Below, one piece after another: positions 26,864 to 35,560 of a stretch of DNA of 64,000 nt (within the stretch, counting starts at the first letter, position 1; each line of letters begins with the position of its first letter). The position numbers and the translations under genes were made by a program. This stretch comes from Cryobacterium sinapicolor. Lineage in GTDB: Bacteria; Actinomycetota; Actinomycetes; Actinomycetales; Microbacteriaceae. The DNA is taken from positions 1 to 64,000 of the forward strand of contig NZ_SOGQ01000061.1 of the NCBI RefSeq assembly GCF_004403465.1, written 5' to 3'. The notes beneath the pieces are model-generated. The model ran no database searches, had not been told where the DNA came from, and saw only the letters and a list, made by a program, of their open reading frames with translations.

Positions 26864-28705
26864 GTGACGGACAAGACCCCGGCTGGAGACGGCCTGATCT
26901 CCGGCAGGTACCGGCTCGGCGATCTTCTCGGTACCGGTGGGTCGGCATCCGTTTTCGCCGCCGTCGACACCGCCACGTTTTCGGACGGTGACGTCGGCGC
27001 CCACCGGGCGGTCGCACTCAAGATCCTGCACCCGCACCTGTCGCGGTCCGACCACTCCCGGCGGGCGTTCCTTGCCGAGGCCACGGCGGCGGCCGGCCTG
27101 CGGCACCCGAACATCGCACAGGTGCTCGGCATCGGCGTGCACGACACGGGAGAGGAACCGCAGGCCTGGATTGCCCTCGAACTCGTGCCCGGCATCACCC
27201 TCGCGGAGCACATCGAGCGGAACGGTGCCCTCGAGCCGGGCCAGGCGCTCACCATCGCCTCGGCCGTGCTGCGAGCGCTCGAGGCCTCACATGCTCGTGG
27301 ACTGATCCACCGGGACGTGTCCCCGGCGAACATCATGGTCGACACCGACGACGGGGGAGGATTCTTGATCGGGGATGTTCGGTTGCTCGATTTCGGTCTG
27401 GCGGATGCCGCCGGCAGGCCGGTCCTCGGAACCGACGTCCTGCGCAGCGCACCCGCGCCGCAGGCCCGGGAGGATCAAAAGGCTCCGGGTCTGTCAATCG
27501 AACCCGTCGCCCCGGGCGTCCTGGGCAGTGTGTACTACATGTCGCCGGAGCAGGCCCGCGGCGGCGCCGTCGACGAACGAGGCGACCTCTACCAGCTCGG
27601 TGGCGTACTTCACTTCGTGCTCACCGGGAAGCCGCCGTTCTCGCGAGATTCGGCTGCTGCCGTGATGCGGGCTCACGTGCTGGCACCCCCGCCGGTGCCC
27701 TCGGTCCTGCGTTTCGGTATTCCTCGCGCCGTCGACCGGATCGTAGTGAAAGCGCTGATGAAAGATCCCGCGAGCCGATTCCAGTCTGCCGCCGAGATGG
27801 CGGCCGGTATCGGAATTCTGATAGCCTCCGGCGTCGTCGGCCCGGCCGGGCGGGGCCGAGCGGCGGGAGATGAGCGCACCCGGGTATTCGGGCAGACCGC
27901 CGCACCGGCATCCGACGAACCGGGATCCGTCGCACCGGGATCCGAGGCCCCGGCCGGCGACTCACCGGGACCCGACTGGGCGCGCAGCGGCCGTACCCGG
28001 AGCGGCAGCGGGCTCTGGCTTCTGGCCCTGCTGGTCGTCGGGGGCATCTCCGTCGGCTGGGTCGTGGCCACGGGCGGGTCCGAGCCGGCGTCGATCGCCG
28101 TCGCGAGCAGTCTCCCGACGGCGCCGCCGACGCCGAGCCCGGTGCCTGCGACCGACGGCATTTCAACGGATATCCTGATTCAGAGAGTCCGGATGCCCGA
28201 GCTCACCTCCTTGACCCTCGCTGCGGCCCGAGCAGCGCTCGCCGCGGCCGGACTGGAGGTCGGCGCCGTCGAGACGCAGGCCTCGGCCCTGCCGGGCGAC
28301 ACCGTCCTGGCGAGCCTCCCGGCCGAGGGGACCCGCATCGATCCAGGCCGCACGGTCGACCTCGTCATCGCCTCCGGATCGAACGCGATCCCGACGGTGC
28401 GGGGACTCACCCAGGCCGCGGCTGCTGTCGCCTTCGAGGAGGCCGGTTTCGTCGTGCTGACTGAGTCCCGTGCGGACTCTACGGTGCCGCCGGGCACGGT
28501 GCTCGCAAGCCTTCCAGCGGCACAAATGGTGTGGCGTCTGGGGACAACCGTTACATTGATCGTGGCGAGCGCGGCCTTTCCTGTGCCTGAGGTACCTCCG
28601 ACTCCCGCCCCGACGTCCACATCGCAGACGCCGACGCACGCGCCGACGAACGCCCCGGACCCGGGCGCGACCCCGTCGCCCGCGGGCGCGTCAGCCTCCC
28701 GCTGA
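26864..28705 (+). CDS. Membrane Ser/Thr protein kinase with PASTA domains
   Basis: A 613-residue PknB-type kinase. Gly-rich loop LLGTGGSASVF, ATP Lys53 (VALKIL), catalytic loop HRDVSPAN (149-156) and DFG at Asp176 are present. The catalytic loop has Ser where HRDxKxxN kinases have Lys; HRD and Asn are kept, so activity is still plausible. A membrane segment (about 382-405) leads to two extracytoplasmic PASTA domains (about 445-572) and a Pro/Thr-rich tail. PASTA domains bind muropeptides, so the kinase probably senses wall state, consistent with the coupled transglycosylase gene. GAGGAG precedes the GTG start. Confidence 0.9.
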   Translation: MTDKTPAGDGLISGRYRLGDLLGTGGSASVFAAVDTATFSDGDVGAHRAVALKILHPHLSRSDHSRRAFLAEATAAAGLRHPNIAQVLGIGVHDTGEEPQAWIALELVPGITLAEHIERNGALEPGQALTIASAVLRALEASHARGLIHRDVSPANIMVDTDDGGGFLIGDVRLLDFGLADAAGRPVLGTDVLRSAPAPQAREDQKAPGLSIEPVAPGVLGSVYYMSPEQARGGAVDERGDLYQLGGVLHFVLTGKPPFSRDSAAAVMRAHVLAPPPVPSVLRFGIPRAVDRIVVKALMKDPASRFQSAAEMAAGIGILIASGVVGPAGRGRAAGDERTRVFGQTAAPASDEPGSVAPGSEAPAGDSPGPDWARSGRTRSGSGLWLLALLVVGGISVGWVVATGGSEPASIAVASSLPTAPPTPSPVPATDGISTDILIQRVRMPELTSLTLAAARAALAAAGLEVGAVETQASALPGDTVLASLPAEGTRIDPGRTVDLVIASGSNAIPTVRGLTQAAAAVAFEEAGFVVLTESRADSTVPPGTVLASLPAAQMVWRLGTTVTLIVASAAFPVPEVPPTPAPTSTSQTPTHAPTNAPDPGATPSPAGASASR

Positions 28706-28873
28706 GCCGACTCCGCGGCGGCAGCGATCACGCCCGGTCAACTCTCCACTCCGCGTCCATCCCTAGCTGGACAAATCGACGCTCAGTGTTAACCCAGCGC
28801 CCCAAACATATGTCTCGGACGTGCTACCACCGCGTTCGTTCCGCTCCCCACACCCGAATGTGCAAGGACACCC
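28706..28873 (+). promoter_or_regulatory. Upstream region of the pst locus
   Basis: A 168-nt gap that should carry the promoter of the phosphate-transport locus. GGTCAACTCTC and following C-rich 11-nt steps recall actinobacterial PHO boxes only weakly, and an AT-rich patch (GTTAACC, then ACATATGT) lies closer to the gene. I cannot assign the elements with confidence. A ribosome binding site AAGGA precedes the pstC ATG. Confidence 0.3.
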
Positions 28874-29914
28874 ATGTCGTTTTCGACCCTCTTCGACGCG
28901 CCTGCGGTCGAGCCGCCAACGATCGACCCGGCGAACCCGGACTCGTCCCCGCGCCGCTCCCTGGCAGCACGTCCTTCGGTCTCGGATTCGGTGTTCCGTT
29001 CGGTGGCCTTCCTTGCCGGCTGCATCACCGTGGCGATCATGCTCGCCGTGGGCGTGTTCCTGTCGTTGCGGGCCTCGGAGGCCCTCGGGGTCGCCGGCTT
29101 CAGCTTCCTGGTCGAGCAGGACTGGTCACCGGAGTCGCAGAAATTCGGTATCGCATCCGTCCTGTTCGGCACCATCACGATCGCGGTGATCGCGATGTGC
29201 GTCGCCGTGCCGCTCGCCCTCGGCACGGCCCTGCTCATCTCCGAGGTCGCCCAGGGCCGGATGCGCTCTACGCTCGTCACGCTCGTCGACCTGATGGCCG
29301 CCGTGCCAAGTGTGGTCTTCGGCCTCTGGGGTGTCTTCTTCCTGCAGGCCAACGTGATCCCGGTCGCCACCTGGATCTCCACCTACTTCGGCTGGATCCC
29401 GTTCTTCCGGGTCGAGGACATCACCGGCCAGACCCTGACCGAGGCGAGCGCCTTCACCTCCTCGGCGTTCATCGCCGGCATCGTGGTGGGCCTCATGGTG
29501 GTGCCCACCCAGACCTCGGTGATGCGCGAGGCCTTCTCCCAGGCTCCGATCGGCGAACGCGAGGCCGCGTTCGCCCTCGGGTCGACGCGGTGGGGCATGA
29601 TCCGTGCGGTCGTGCTGCCCTTCGGTCGCGGCGGCATCATCGGCGGCACCATGCTCGGCCTCGGCCGAGCCCTCGGTGAGACCATCGCCGTCTACATGAT
29701 CATTTCCCCGATCTTCACAATCAACTGGGAGGTGCTGAAGACGGGCACCAACTCCGTCTCCGCACTCATCGCCCTCCGCTACGGCGAGTCCAGCTCGTTC
29801 GGCCTCTCCGCGCTGATGGCAGCCGGGCTTGTCCTGTTCCTGATCACCCTCGTGATCAACTTCACGGCCTCGTCGATCGTGGCACGGTCCCGATCCGGGG
29901 CAGAGAGCGACTGA
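28874..29914 (+). CDS. pstC: Phosphate ABC transporter permease PstC
   Basis: A 346-residue permease with about six membrane segments. PstC signatures are AAVPSVVFGLWG, the EAA loop EAAFALGSTRWGMIRAVVLP and GRALGETIAV. With PstA it forms the membrane channel for phosphate driven by PstB. The N-terminal 35 residues are a Pro/Ser-rich cytoplasmic lead. Its TGA overlaps the pstA ATG by one base, so the two are coupled. Confidence 0.95.
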   Translation: MSFSTLFDAPAVEPPTIDPANPDSSPRRSLAARPSVSDSVFRSVAFLAGCITVAIMLAVGVFLSLRASEALGVAGFSFLVEQDWSPESQKFGIASVLFGTITIAVIAMCVAVPLALGTALLISEVAQGRMRSTLVTLVDLMAAVPSVVFGLWGVFFLQANVIPVATWISTYFGWIPFFRVEDITGQTLTEASAFTSSAFIAGIVVGLMVVPTQTSVMREAFSQAPIGEREAAFALGSTRWGMIRAVVLPFGRGGIIGGTMLGLGRALGETIAVYMIISPIFTINWEVLKTGTNSVSALIALRYGESSSFGLSALMAAGLVLFLITLVINFTASSIVARSRSGAESD

Positions 29915-31239
29915 TGACGATCCTCCTCGAACCCACCGGAACGGTCATCCCCGAACTGACACCGACGGCCCCGGCGCACACCACGACGATCCCGTCCCCC
30001 GGGGGCACCCCGATCGGCCCGCGCCGCCGGGTGCGCGGCGCCCGCCTCGACGACCGGTTCAATCTGCTCGGCGCCGCCTCTGCAGGCATCGCCGTCGCTG
30101 TGCTGCTGTTCGGTTGGTTCAGCCCGCTCTCCGGCGGCGTCGGCTGGCTGCTCGTGGCCTTCATCGCCTTCATCGGCTTCTACGCCCTGCTGGTGAGCTT
30201 CGCCAGCGACTGGCAGGAGGTCAAGGACCGGGTGATGGGGGTGTTGCTCGCCAGCGCCGGGGTGCTGCTGTTCGGAGCCCTGGTCTTCGTGGTGGCGTTT
30301 ACGCTGGTGCGCGGCCAGGAGGCCCTGCCGCACCTGAACTTCTTCACGCAGAGCATGGAGCTCGCCGGCCCGCTGGACGGCCTCGAGGTCGGCGGAATCG
30401 TGCACGCGATCCTGGGCACGCTGATGCAGATCTCGATGGCCCTCGCCATCACGATTCCGCTCGGAATCCTGACGGCGCTCTTCCTCAACGAGGTCGGCGG
30501 CAAGTTCGCCCGCTTCGTGCGCACGATTTCGGATGCGATGACGGCCCTGCCCTCCATCGTCGCTGGACTCTTCGTCTATTCCGCGATCATCGTGTTGATC
30601 ACCCATCAGCGCTCGGGCTTCGCCGCGGCGATGGCCATCACCGTCATGATGCTGCCCATCGTCATCCGGGCCTCCGACATTGTGCTGCGGCTTGTGCCCG
30701 GCAACCTGCGCGAGGCTGCCTACGCCCTCGGGTCGACCCGGTGGCGCACGGTGTGGCACGTCGTTCTGCCGACGGCCCGGCCCGGTCTGGCCACGGCCGT
30801 GATCCTCGGCACGGCTCGCGGAATCGGCGAGACCAGTCCGGTGCTGCTCACATCCGGGGTGACCGCCGTCGTCAACTGGAACCCGTTCGAGGGTCCGATG
30901 ATCTCCCTTCCGCTGCAGGTCTTCGACTTCGTCAAATCCCCCGAGCCGAACATGATCGCCCGCGGCTTCGGCTCCGCTGCCGTGTTGATCCTGCTGGTGC
31001 TCGCACTCTTCGTGATCGCCCGTCTGATCGGGGGTAAGGGTCCCGGCCAGCTGGGCCGCCGGCAGCAGGAGCGGGTCATTGCGGCATCCGCTCTCGACCT
31101 TCAGCGCATCACCCTTCAGGGCGACCGCCGAGTCCTGCTCGACGCCTCGGCCGCGCAGGACGACCACCGGCCACAGCCATCGGCTTCTACGCCATCAGCT
31201 CCACCGTCAGACCCCAACCCGAAGGAGACGTCCTCGTGA
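29914..31239 (+). CDS. pstA: Phosphate ABC transporter permease PstA
   Basis: A 441-residue permease, longer than the usual ~290-residue PstA. The core has TISDAMTALPSIVAGLFVYS, the EAA loop EAAYALGSTRWRTVWHVVLP and GTARGIGETSPVLL. The extra length is an N-terminal Pro/Thr-rich stretch with two additional membrane segments (about 50-85) and a ~50-residue Ser/Pro-rich C-terminal tail. Its TGA overlaps the GTG of the next gene (GTGA). Confidence 0.94.
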   Translation: MTILLEPTGTVIPELTPTAPAHTTTIPSPGGTPIGPRRRVRGARLDDRFNLLGAASAGIAVAVLLFGWFSPLSGGVGWLLVAFIAFIGFYALLVSFASDWQEVKDRVMGVLLASAGVLLFGALVFVVAFTLVRGQEALPHLNFFTQSMELAGPLDGLEVGGIVHAILGTLMQISMALAITIPLGILTALFLNEVGGKFARFVRTISDAMTALPSIVAGLFVYSAIIVLITHQRSGFAAAMAITVMMLPIVIRASDIVLRLVPGNLREAAYALGSTRWRTVWHVVLPTARPGLATAVILGTARGIGETSPVLLTSGVTAVVNWNPFEGPMISLPLQVFDFVKSPEPNMIARGFGSAAVLILLVLALFVIARLIGGKGPGQLGRRQQERVIAASALDLQRITLQGDRRVLLDASAAQDDHRPQPSASTPSAPPSDPNPKETSS

Positions 31240-32885
31240 CGCGCCAGCCCCGGCGGATTCGTGCAATCCGCGCCCTGTTCGCCCTCACCGTCGTGCTGGT
31301 CAGCGTGCTCGGCACCGTGCCTGCCCAGGCCGTGAGCTACGACCCGATCACCGGCACCGGCTCGACCTGGTCGCAGAACGCCCTCGACCAGTGGCGCAAG
31401 AACGTGGCCTCGAACTATGGCATGACCGTCAACTATTCGGGCGTCGGCTCGTCGGCCGGCCGGCGTGACTTCGTCGCCGGCAACGTCGACTTCGCCGTCA
31501 GCGAGATCCCGTTCCAGACCCGGCCGGAGGACAACTCGGCCCCCGAGGTGCCGTCCCGCGGCTACGCATACATGCCGATTGTGGCCGGCGGCTCCTCGTT
31601 CATGTACAACCTCAAGATCGGCGGGGTGCGGGTCTCCAACCTGCGCCTCAGCGGTGCGGTGATCACCAAGATCTTCACGGGCGTCATCACCAAGTGGAAC
31701 GACCCGGCGATCCAGACCGACAACCCCGGCCTGGCGATGCCCGACAAGGGCATCGTGCCGGTCGTTCGCTCCGACGGCTCCGGGTCGACCGCCCAGTTCA
31801 CCCTCTGGATGTCTAAGCAGCACCCTGACCTGTGGAGTGCCTTCTGCGCCAAGGCCGGCCGCACCTCCTGCGGTCTCACCTCCCAGTACCCGACTTACGG
31901 CAACGCCAAGGCACAGAGCGGTTCCTCCGGCGTGGCCGGTTATGTGAGCCAGGACTACGGCGAAGGCGCGATCACCTACGTCGAGTACTCCTACGCCCTC
32001 GAAGCCGGATTCCCGGTGGCCAAGGTGCTCAATGCGGCCGGCTATTACGTGGAACCCACCGCCGACTCGGTCGCGGTGGCCTTGCTCCAGGCGCAGATCA
32101 AGACGGATGTCCCCGTCACCAGCCCCGACTACCTCACCCAGATCCTCGACGGCGTCTACAACAACGCCGACGCGCGCAGCTACCCGTTGTCGAGCTACTC
32201 CTACATGATCGTGCCGACCGCGGTCGGCGGCGTCTTCACGGAGAAGAAGGGCCTCACCCTGGGGGCCTTCGCAAACTACATGCTCTGCGAGGGGCAGCAG
32301 CAGGCGGAGGCTCTCGGGTACTCGCCGCTGCCGATGAACCTCGTGCTGGCCGGGTTCGACCAGATCAAGCGGGTGCCCGGTGCGGATGTCTCCGGCGTGG
32401 ACATCAACAAGTGCAACAACCCGACGTTCAAGCCCGGCGATTCGCCCTCGAGCAACCAGTTGGCCGTGACGGCCGCGCAGCCCGCCGAGTGTGACAAAGT
32501 CGGCACCAGCCAGTGCACGACCGGCACTGCCGGCGCGCCGGCCGATACTCCGACCTCCGGTACGGGCACCGGCGGCGCCGCCGCGGGCGGCGCGGGCGGG
32601 ACGGCAGCGGTGGATGCAGCCGCGGCGGCGGCCGGGCCCGCGGATGCTGTGGCTGCCGTCTACGACGAGAACGGCGCCCTGGTCTCTGGCGGCCCCGCCG
32701 GAGGCGCCGGGTCCGGTCTCGTGGGCACTGCCGTGGCGTCGCCGTTCACCCTGGCCGACACCGGTTGGGGCGTCCAACAGTCCATCATGCTCGTCGCTGG
32801 AATCCTCCTCATCGGGGCGGCCGTGCTGCCGCCGGTGCTCTGGCGGCGGCTGAAACCCCTCGCCGCGAAAGTAGGACTGAAATGA
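31236..32885 (+). CDS. pstS: PstS-type phosphate-binding protein with LADTG and C-terminal anchor
   Basis: A 549-residue exported protein. Signal peptide residues 1-32, then a PstS domain with GTGSTWSQNALDQW, VGSSAGRRDFVAG and RSDGSGSTAQF (the phosphate-gripping loop). Instead of a lipobox it has a Gly/Ala-rich linker (about 430-500) and the end FTLADTG (LADTG 506-510), a hydrophobic segment and RRLK. That layout fits either a simple membrane anchor or an LAXTG-type sortase signal. It should feed phosphate to PstCA. Start GTG overlaps pstA; the 3' end overlaps the next gene (ATGA). Confidence 0.9.
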   Translation: MTRQPRRIRAIRALFALTVVLVSVLGTVPAQAVSYDPITGTGSTWSQNALDQWRKNVASNYGMTVNYSGVGSSAGRRDFVAGNVDFAVSEIPFQTRPEDNSAPEVPSRGYAYMPIVAGGSSFMYNLKIGGVRVSNLRLSGAVITKIFTGVITKWNDPAIQTDNPGLAMPDKGIVPVVRSDGSGSTAQFTLWMSKQHPDLWSAFCAKAGRTSCGLTSQYPTYGNAKAQSGSSGVAGYVSQDYGEGAITYVEYSYALEAGFPVAKVLNAAGYYVEPTADSVAVALLQAQIKTDVPVTSPDYLTQILDGVYNNADARSYPLSSYSYMIVPTAVGGVFTEKKGLTLGAFANYMLCEGQQQAEALGYSPLPMNLVLAGFDQIKRVPGADVSGVDINKCNNPTFKPGDSPSSNQLAVTAAQPAECDKVGTSQCTTGTAGAPADTPTSGTGTGGAAAGGAGGTAAVDAAAAAAGPADAVAAVYDENGALVSGGPAGGAGSGLVGTAVASPFTLADTGWGVQQSIMLVAGILLIGAAVLPPVLWRRLKPLAAKVGLK

Positions 32886-35458
32886 CGCGCCGGTTTTTTA
32901 GCACCGATTCGATCTGGGCGCGGGCAGGTGCCAGCGGAATCGTCGTCGGGTTGGTCGTGGGGATCGGGGTGTCCGTGCTTGGCGCGTTCGCGCCGTCGCC
33001 GGCGTCCGCCGACACCTCGAGCGGGGTCACGGTCGCGTCCAAGGATTACGACCTCGACATTACGACTGCGCCGTTCCCGGATCTCAAGGTGACTGTCTCG
33101 CAGACCAGGAATCTGGTCTCCCAAGGGATCGTGGTCAGCTGGACCGGGGGAAAGGAGTCGACGAAGCCGATCTCGGGCTCGATCGGTGGAGAGAATTTCT
33201 TGCAGATCGCGCAGTGCTGGGGAGAAGACCCTGCCCATCCAGGCCACCCTGACCGAACGACCTGCCAGTACGGTGCCTCCCGCTCCGAGGGAACGACTCG
33301 AAACTCTTCCGGGGAGGATGCGGACGTTGCTTCGCAAGACGCCGAGTACACCGTGCCTCGAAGGGGTGTCTTCACCCCGGCATACACGTCGATTCCGTTC
33401 AAGGGAGTCGACGGAACTCTGATCACTGACATTGTGAAGAACGCGTCGGGCGCCACCACACGCACGCCTGAGATCGATGTGAACACCAACCAGTTCTTCA
33501 CCCAGCTCACAACGAATGAGACCAAGTGGGCAGGGTCCGGACCTGCAGGAACGGGGTCCGTGCCGTTCGAGATCCAAACGGCCATGCAGTCGCCTGGCCT
33601 GGGTTGCGGTTCACCGAACACTCTGGTTACTCCGGTTGTCGGGCAGTCCTGCTGGCTGGTGGTCATTCCTCGTGGCACGGGCGACTCAGGATCATCGACA
33701 ATCACCCAATCGGGACTGCTCTGGGACTCGTGGCAGCACCACGTAGCCATCAAGCTCGATTTTGAGCCCATCGGGATACGGTGTGCGATCGGGGCCGCGG
33801 AACGACAGCTGTCCGGCAGCGAATTGGTGAGCGGGGCCATCTCGTCCTGGCAGCCCAAGTTGTGCACCGGCCCGACAGGGTCGGCTTTCGTCCTGAGCAC
33901 CGGGAATGAGGCGGAGGCCGTCACCGGTGCGTCTCGGACGGAACCGAGCCCGCTCGCATTCACTTCACGGCCGCTTGAGACCGACGAACAGGATCCGCTC
34001 CAGTACGCCCCGGTTGCCATCGCAGGCCTCGCAGTCTCATTCGCAATCGATCGCAAGGTTTCGCCGGTCGGCGTGGTCCCTGACGAGTTCAGGGCGAGTA
34101 ATGGGTTACCTTTCGGCTCTCTCAACCTCACGCCGCGACTCATCGCGAAATTGCTCACCCAGTCGTACTTCGAGGCGCTTCCGCCTGGAGACAGATCTCA
34201 TGTTGGATTCGTCAGCTTCGACAGCCCGGGAAAAAATGCTCGCACCCTCGTGCAGGATCCGGACTTCCTCGACGTCAACGATGAGGAGTGGGCCTACCAA
34301 CTCATGGTGTCACCGTCATTGGGAGACCTGTTGCTGCCGTCGGGACGTTCCGATCTCGCAGTCCAATTATGGCGCTATGTCCTGTCGGACGCCGATGCGC
34401 GGGCCTTTCTGGATGGACAGGCAGACCCTTGGGGGATGGTCGTCAACCCGTGGTATTCAACAAATGCGTCGGTGAACCCGACCGGAACAGGCCTCGCCGT
34501 GCCGCGCGAGTCACTCCCCAAGGCTGATCCGATTGAGAAACCTGATACGACGGTGACCGATCCGGCGAACGGCACAGGTGCCGTCAATCTCGTCACCTGG
34601 CGGCCCTATACGGCGGATTTCGAAAGCGGCGCCTACCAGACGTTGCGAGGTGACGGCCTCCTGCTGGGAACCTGGGACAAATTCTCGACCCCTCCGAAAT
34701 ACGGCAAGACAGCGCGAGAACTCATCGGCAGTCGAGGAGTTCTGGCCCTCACCACGACTCCTGCGGCGAATCGCTACCAGGCCATAACCGCGTCGTTGCG
34801 TAATCCAGCCGGCAAGTTCGTGGCACCGAACGAAACAAGCCTTCTCGCCGCCGCCGCCGCCATGACGCCGGCTGGAACGCAGTCTCGGGTGCTCGAGTTC
34901 GATCCCGCCGGCCCGACCGCCGCTGCGGCTCCGACCGCATACGCCCTGACAATGCCCGTCTACGCCGCCATCAATCCACTCCAAACCGACTCGACGCAGC
35001 GCGCCGTCTATGCCAACCTGATCCGGTTTGCAGTCCAAGACGGGCAGACCCCCGGCACCGACGTCGGTCAGTTGCCGCCGGGATACGCGCCGCTGCCGCC
35101 GAGTTGGGTTGACCAAGCGCTGGCAGCGGCCGCTGCGATAGAAAGCGGGATCAGCCCTCGTGCGCAAACCATCCCAGCACCCTCCACGTCGAAACTGACT
35201 CCACCATCCGCCCCCGCCTCGAGGGTTCAGTCGTACGCAAAGCCGACATCGCCCGAACCGGGTTCGGCACCGACAGCGACTGGCACGCCAGCGGACCCTC
35301 TGGCCACCGGGATTTCTGCTGCCCCGCTCCTGGGCAGGCCGACTCCGGCAGATCCAGATGTGGGCCCGCTGGCGGCCGCCGTCCCCGCCGGACTGCTGTC
35401 AGGTCTCTTAGCGGCCGGGATGGTTCCCCTTTACTCGCGCGCCAGACGCAAGGCCTGA
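32882..35458 (+). CDS. Large membrane-anchored surface protein with PstS-like segment
   Basis: An 858-residue exported protein with a signal peptide (about 1-43) and a C-terminal membrane segment (about 828-848) ending RARRKA. The middle, with PVAIAGLAVSFAIDRKV followed by LNLTPRLIAKLLTQSYF, matches the pattern of PstS-family binding domains, but the phosphate-loop motif is not evident. A Pro/Ser/Thr-rich stalk (about 760-820) precedes the anchor. Base composition is visibly less GC-rich than in its neighbours, and three TTA codons occur in frame (34106, 34367, 35408). It is coupled to the pstS gene by ATGA. I do not know its ligand. Confidence 0.75.
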   Translation: MTRRFFSTDSIWARAGASGIVVGLVVGIGVSVLGAFAPSPASADTSSGVTVASKDYDLDITTAPFPDLKVTVSQTRNLVSQGIVVSWTGGKESTKPISGSIGGENFLQIAQCWGEDPAHPGHPDRTTCQYGASRSEGTTRNSSGEDADVASQDAEYTVPRRGVFTPAYTSIPFKGVDGTLITDIVKNASGATTRTPEIDVNTNQFFTQLTTNETKWAGSGPAGTGSVPFEIQTAMQSPGLGCGSPNTLVTPVVGQSCWLVVIPRGTGDSGSSTITQSGLLWDSWQHHVAIKLDFEPIGIRCAIGAAERQLSGSELVSGAISSWQPKLCTGPTGSAFVLSTGNEAEAVTGASRTEPSPLAFTSRPLETDEQDPLQYAPVAIAGLAVSFAIDRKVSPVGVVPDEFRASNGLPFGSLNLTPRLIAKLLTQSYFEALPPGDRSHVGFVSFDSPGKNARTLVQDPDFLDVNDEEWAYQLMVSPSLGDLLLPSGRSDLAVQLWRYVLSDADARAFLDGQADPWGMVVNPWYSTNASVNPTGTGLAVPRESLPKADPIEKPDTTVTDPANGTGAVNLVTWRPYTADFESGAYQTLRGDGLLLGTWDKFSTPPKYGKTARELIGSRGVLALTTTPAANRYQAITASLRNPAGKFVAPNETSLLAAAAAMTPAGTQSRVLEFDPAGPTAAAAPTAYALTMPVYAAINPLQTDSTQRAVYANLIRFAVQDGQTPGTDVGQLPPGYAPLPPSWVDQALAAAAAIESGISPRAQTIPAPSTSKLTPPSAPASRVQSYAKPTSPEPGSAPTATGTPADPLATGISAAPLLGRPTPADPDVGPLAAAVPAGLLSGLLAAGMVPLYSRARRKA

Positions 35459-35560
35459 CGCGCTACGGCTTGGCGAGGTTTCGGGGGCACTCCGGGACCG
35501 CGCCGGGAAAGTCGAGTCCACCTGGGCTCGCCTCTTGTGCAGTACACCGAAAGGCATCAC

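Noticed and set aside
28706-28873. A clear PHO box before pstC
   Set aside because: Only one loose half-match (GGTCAACTCTC) was seen. It is mentioned as a weak possibility but not called as an operator.
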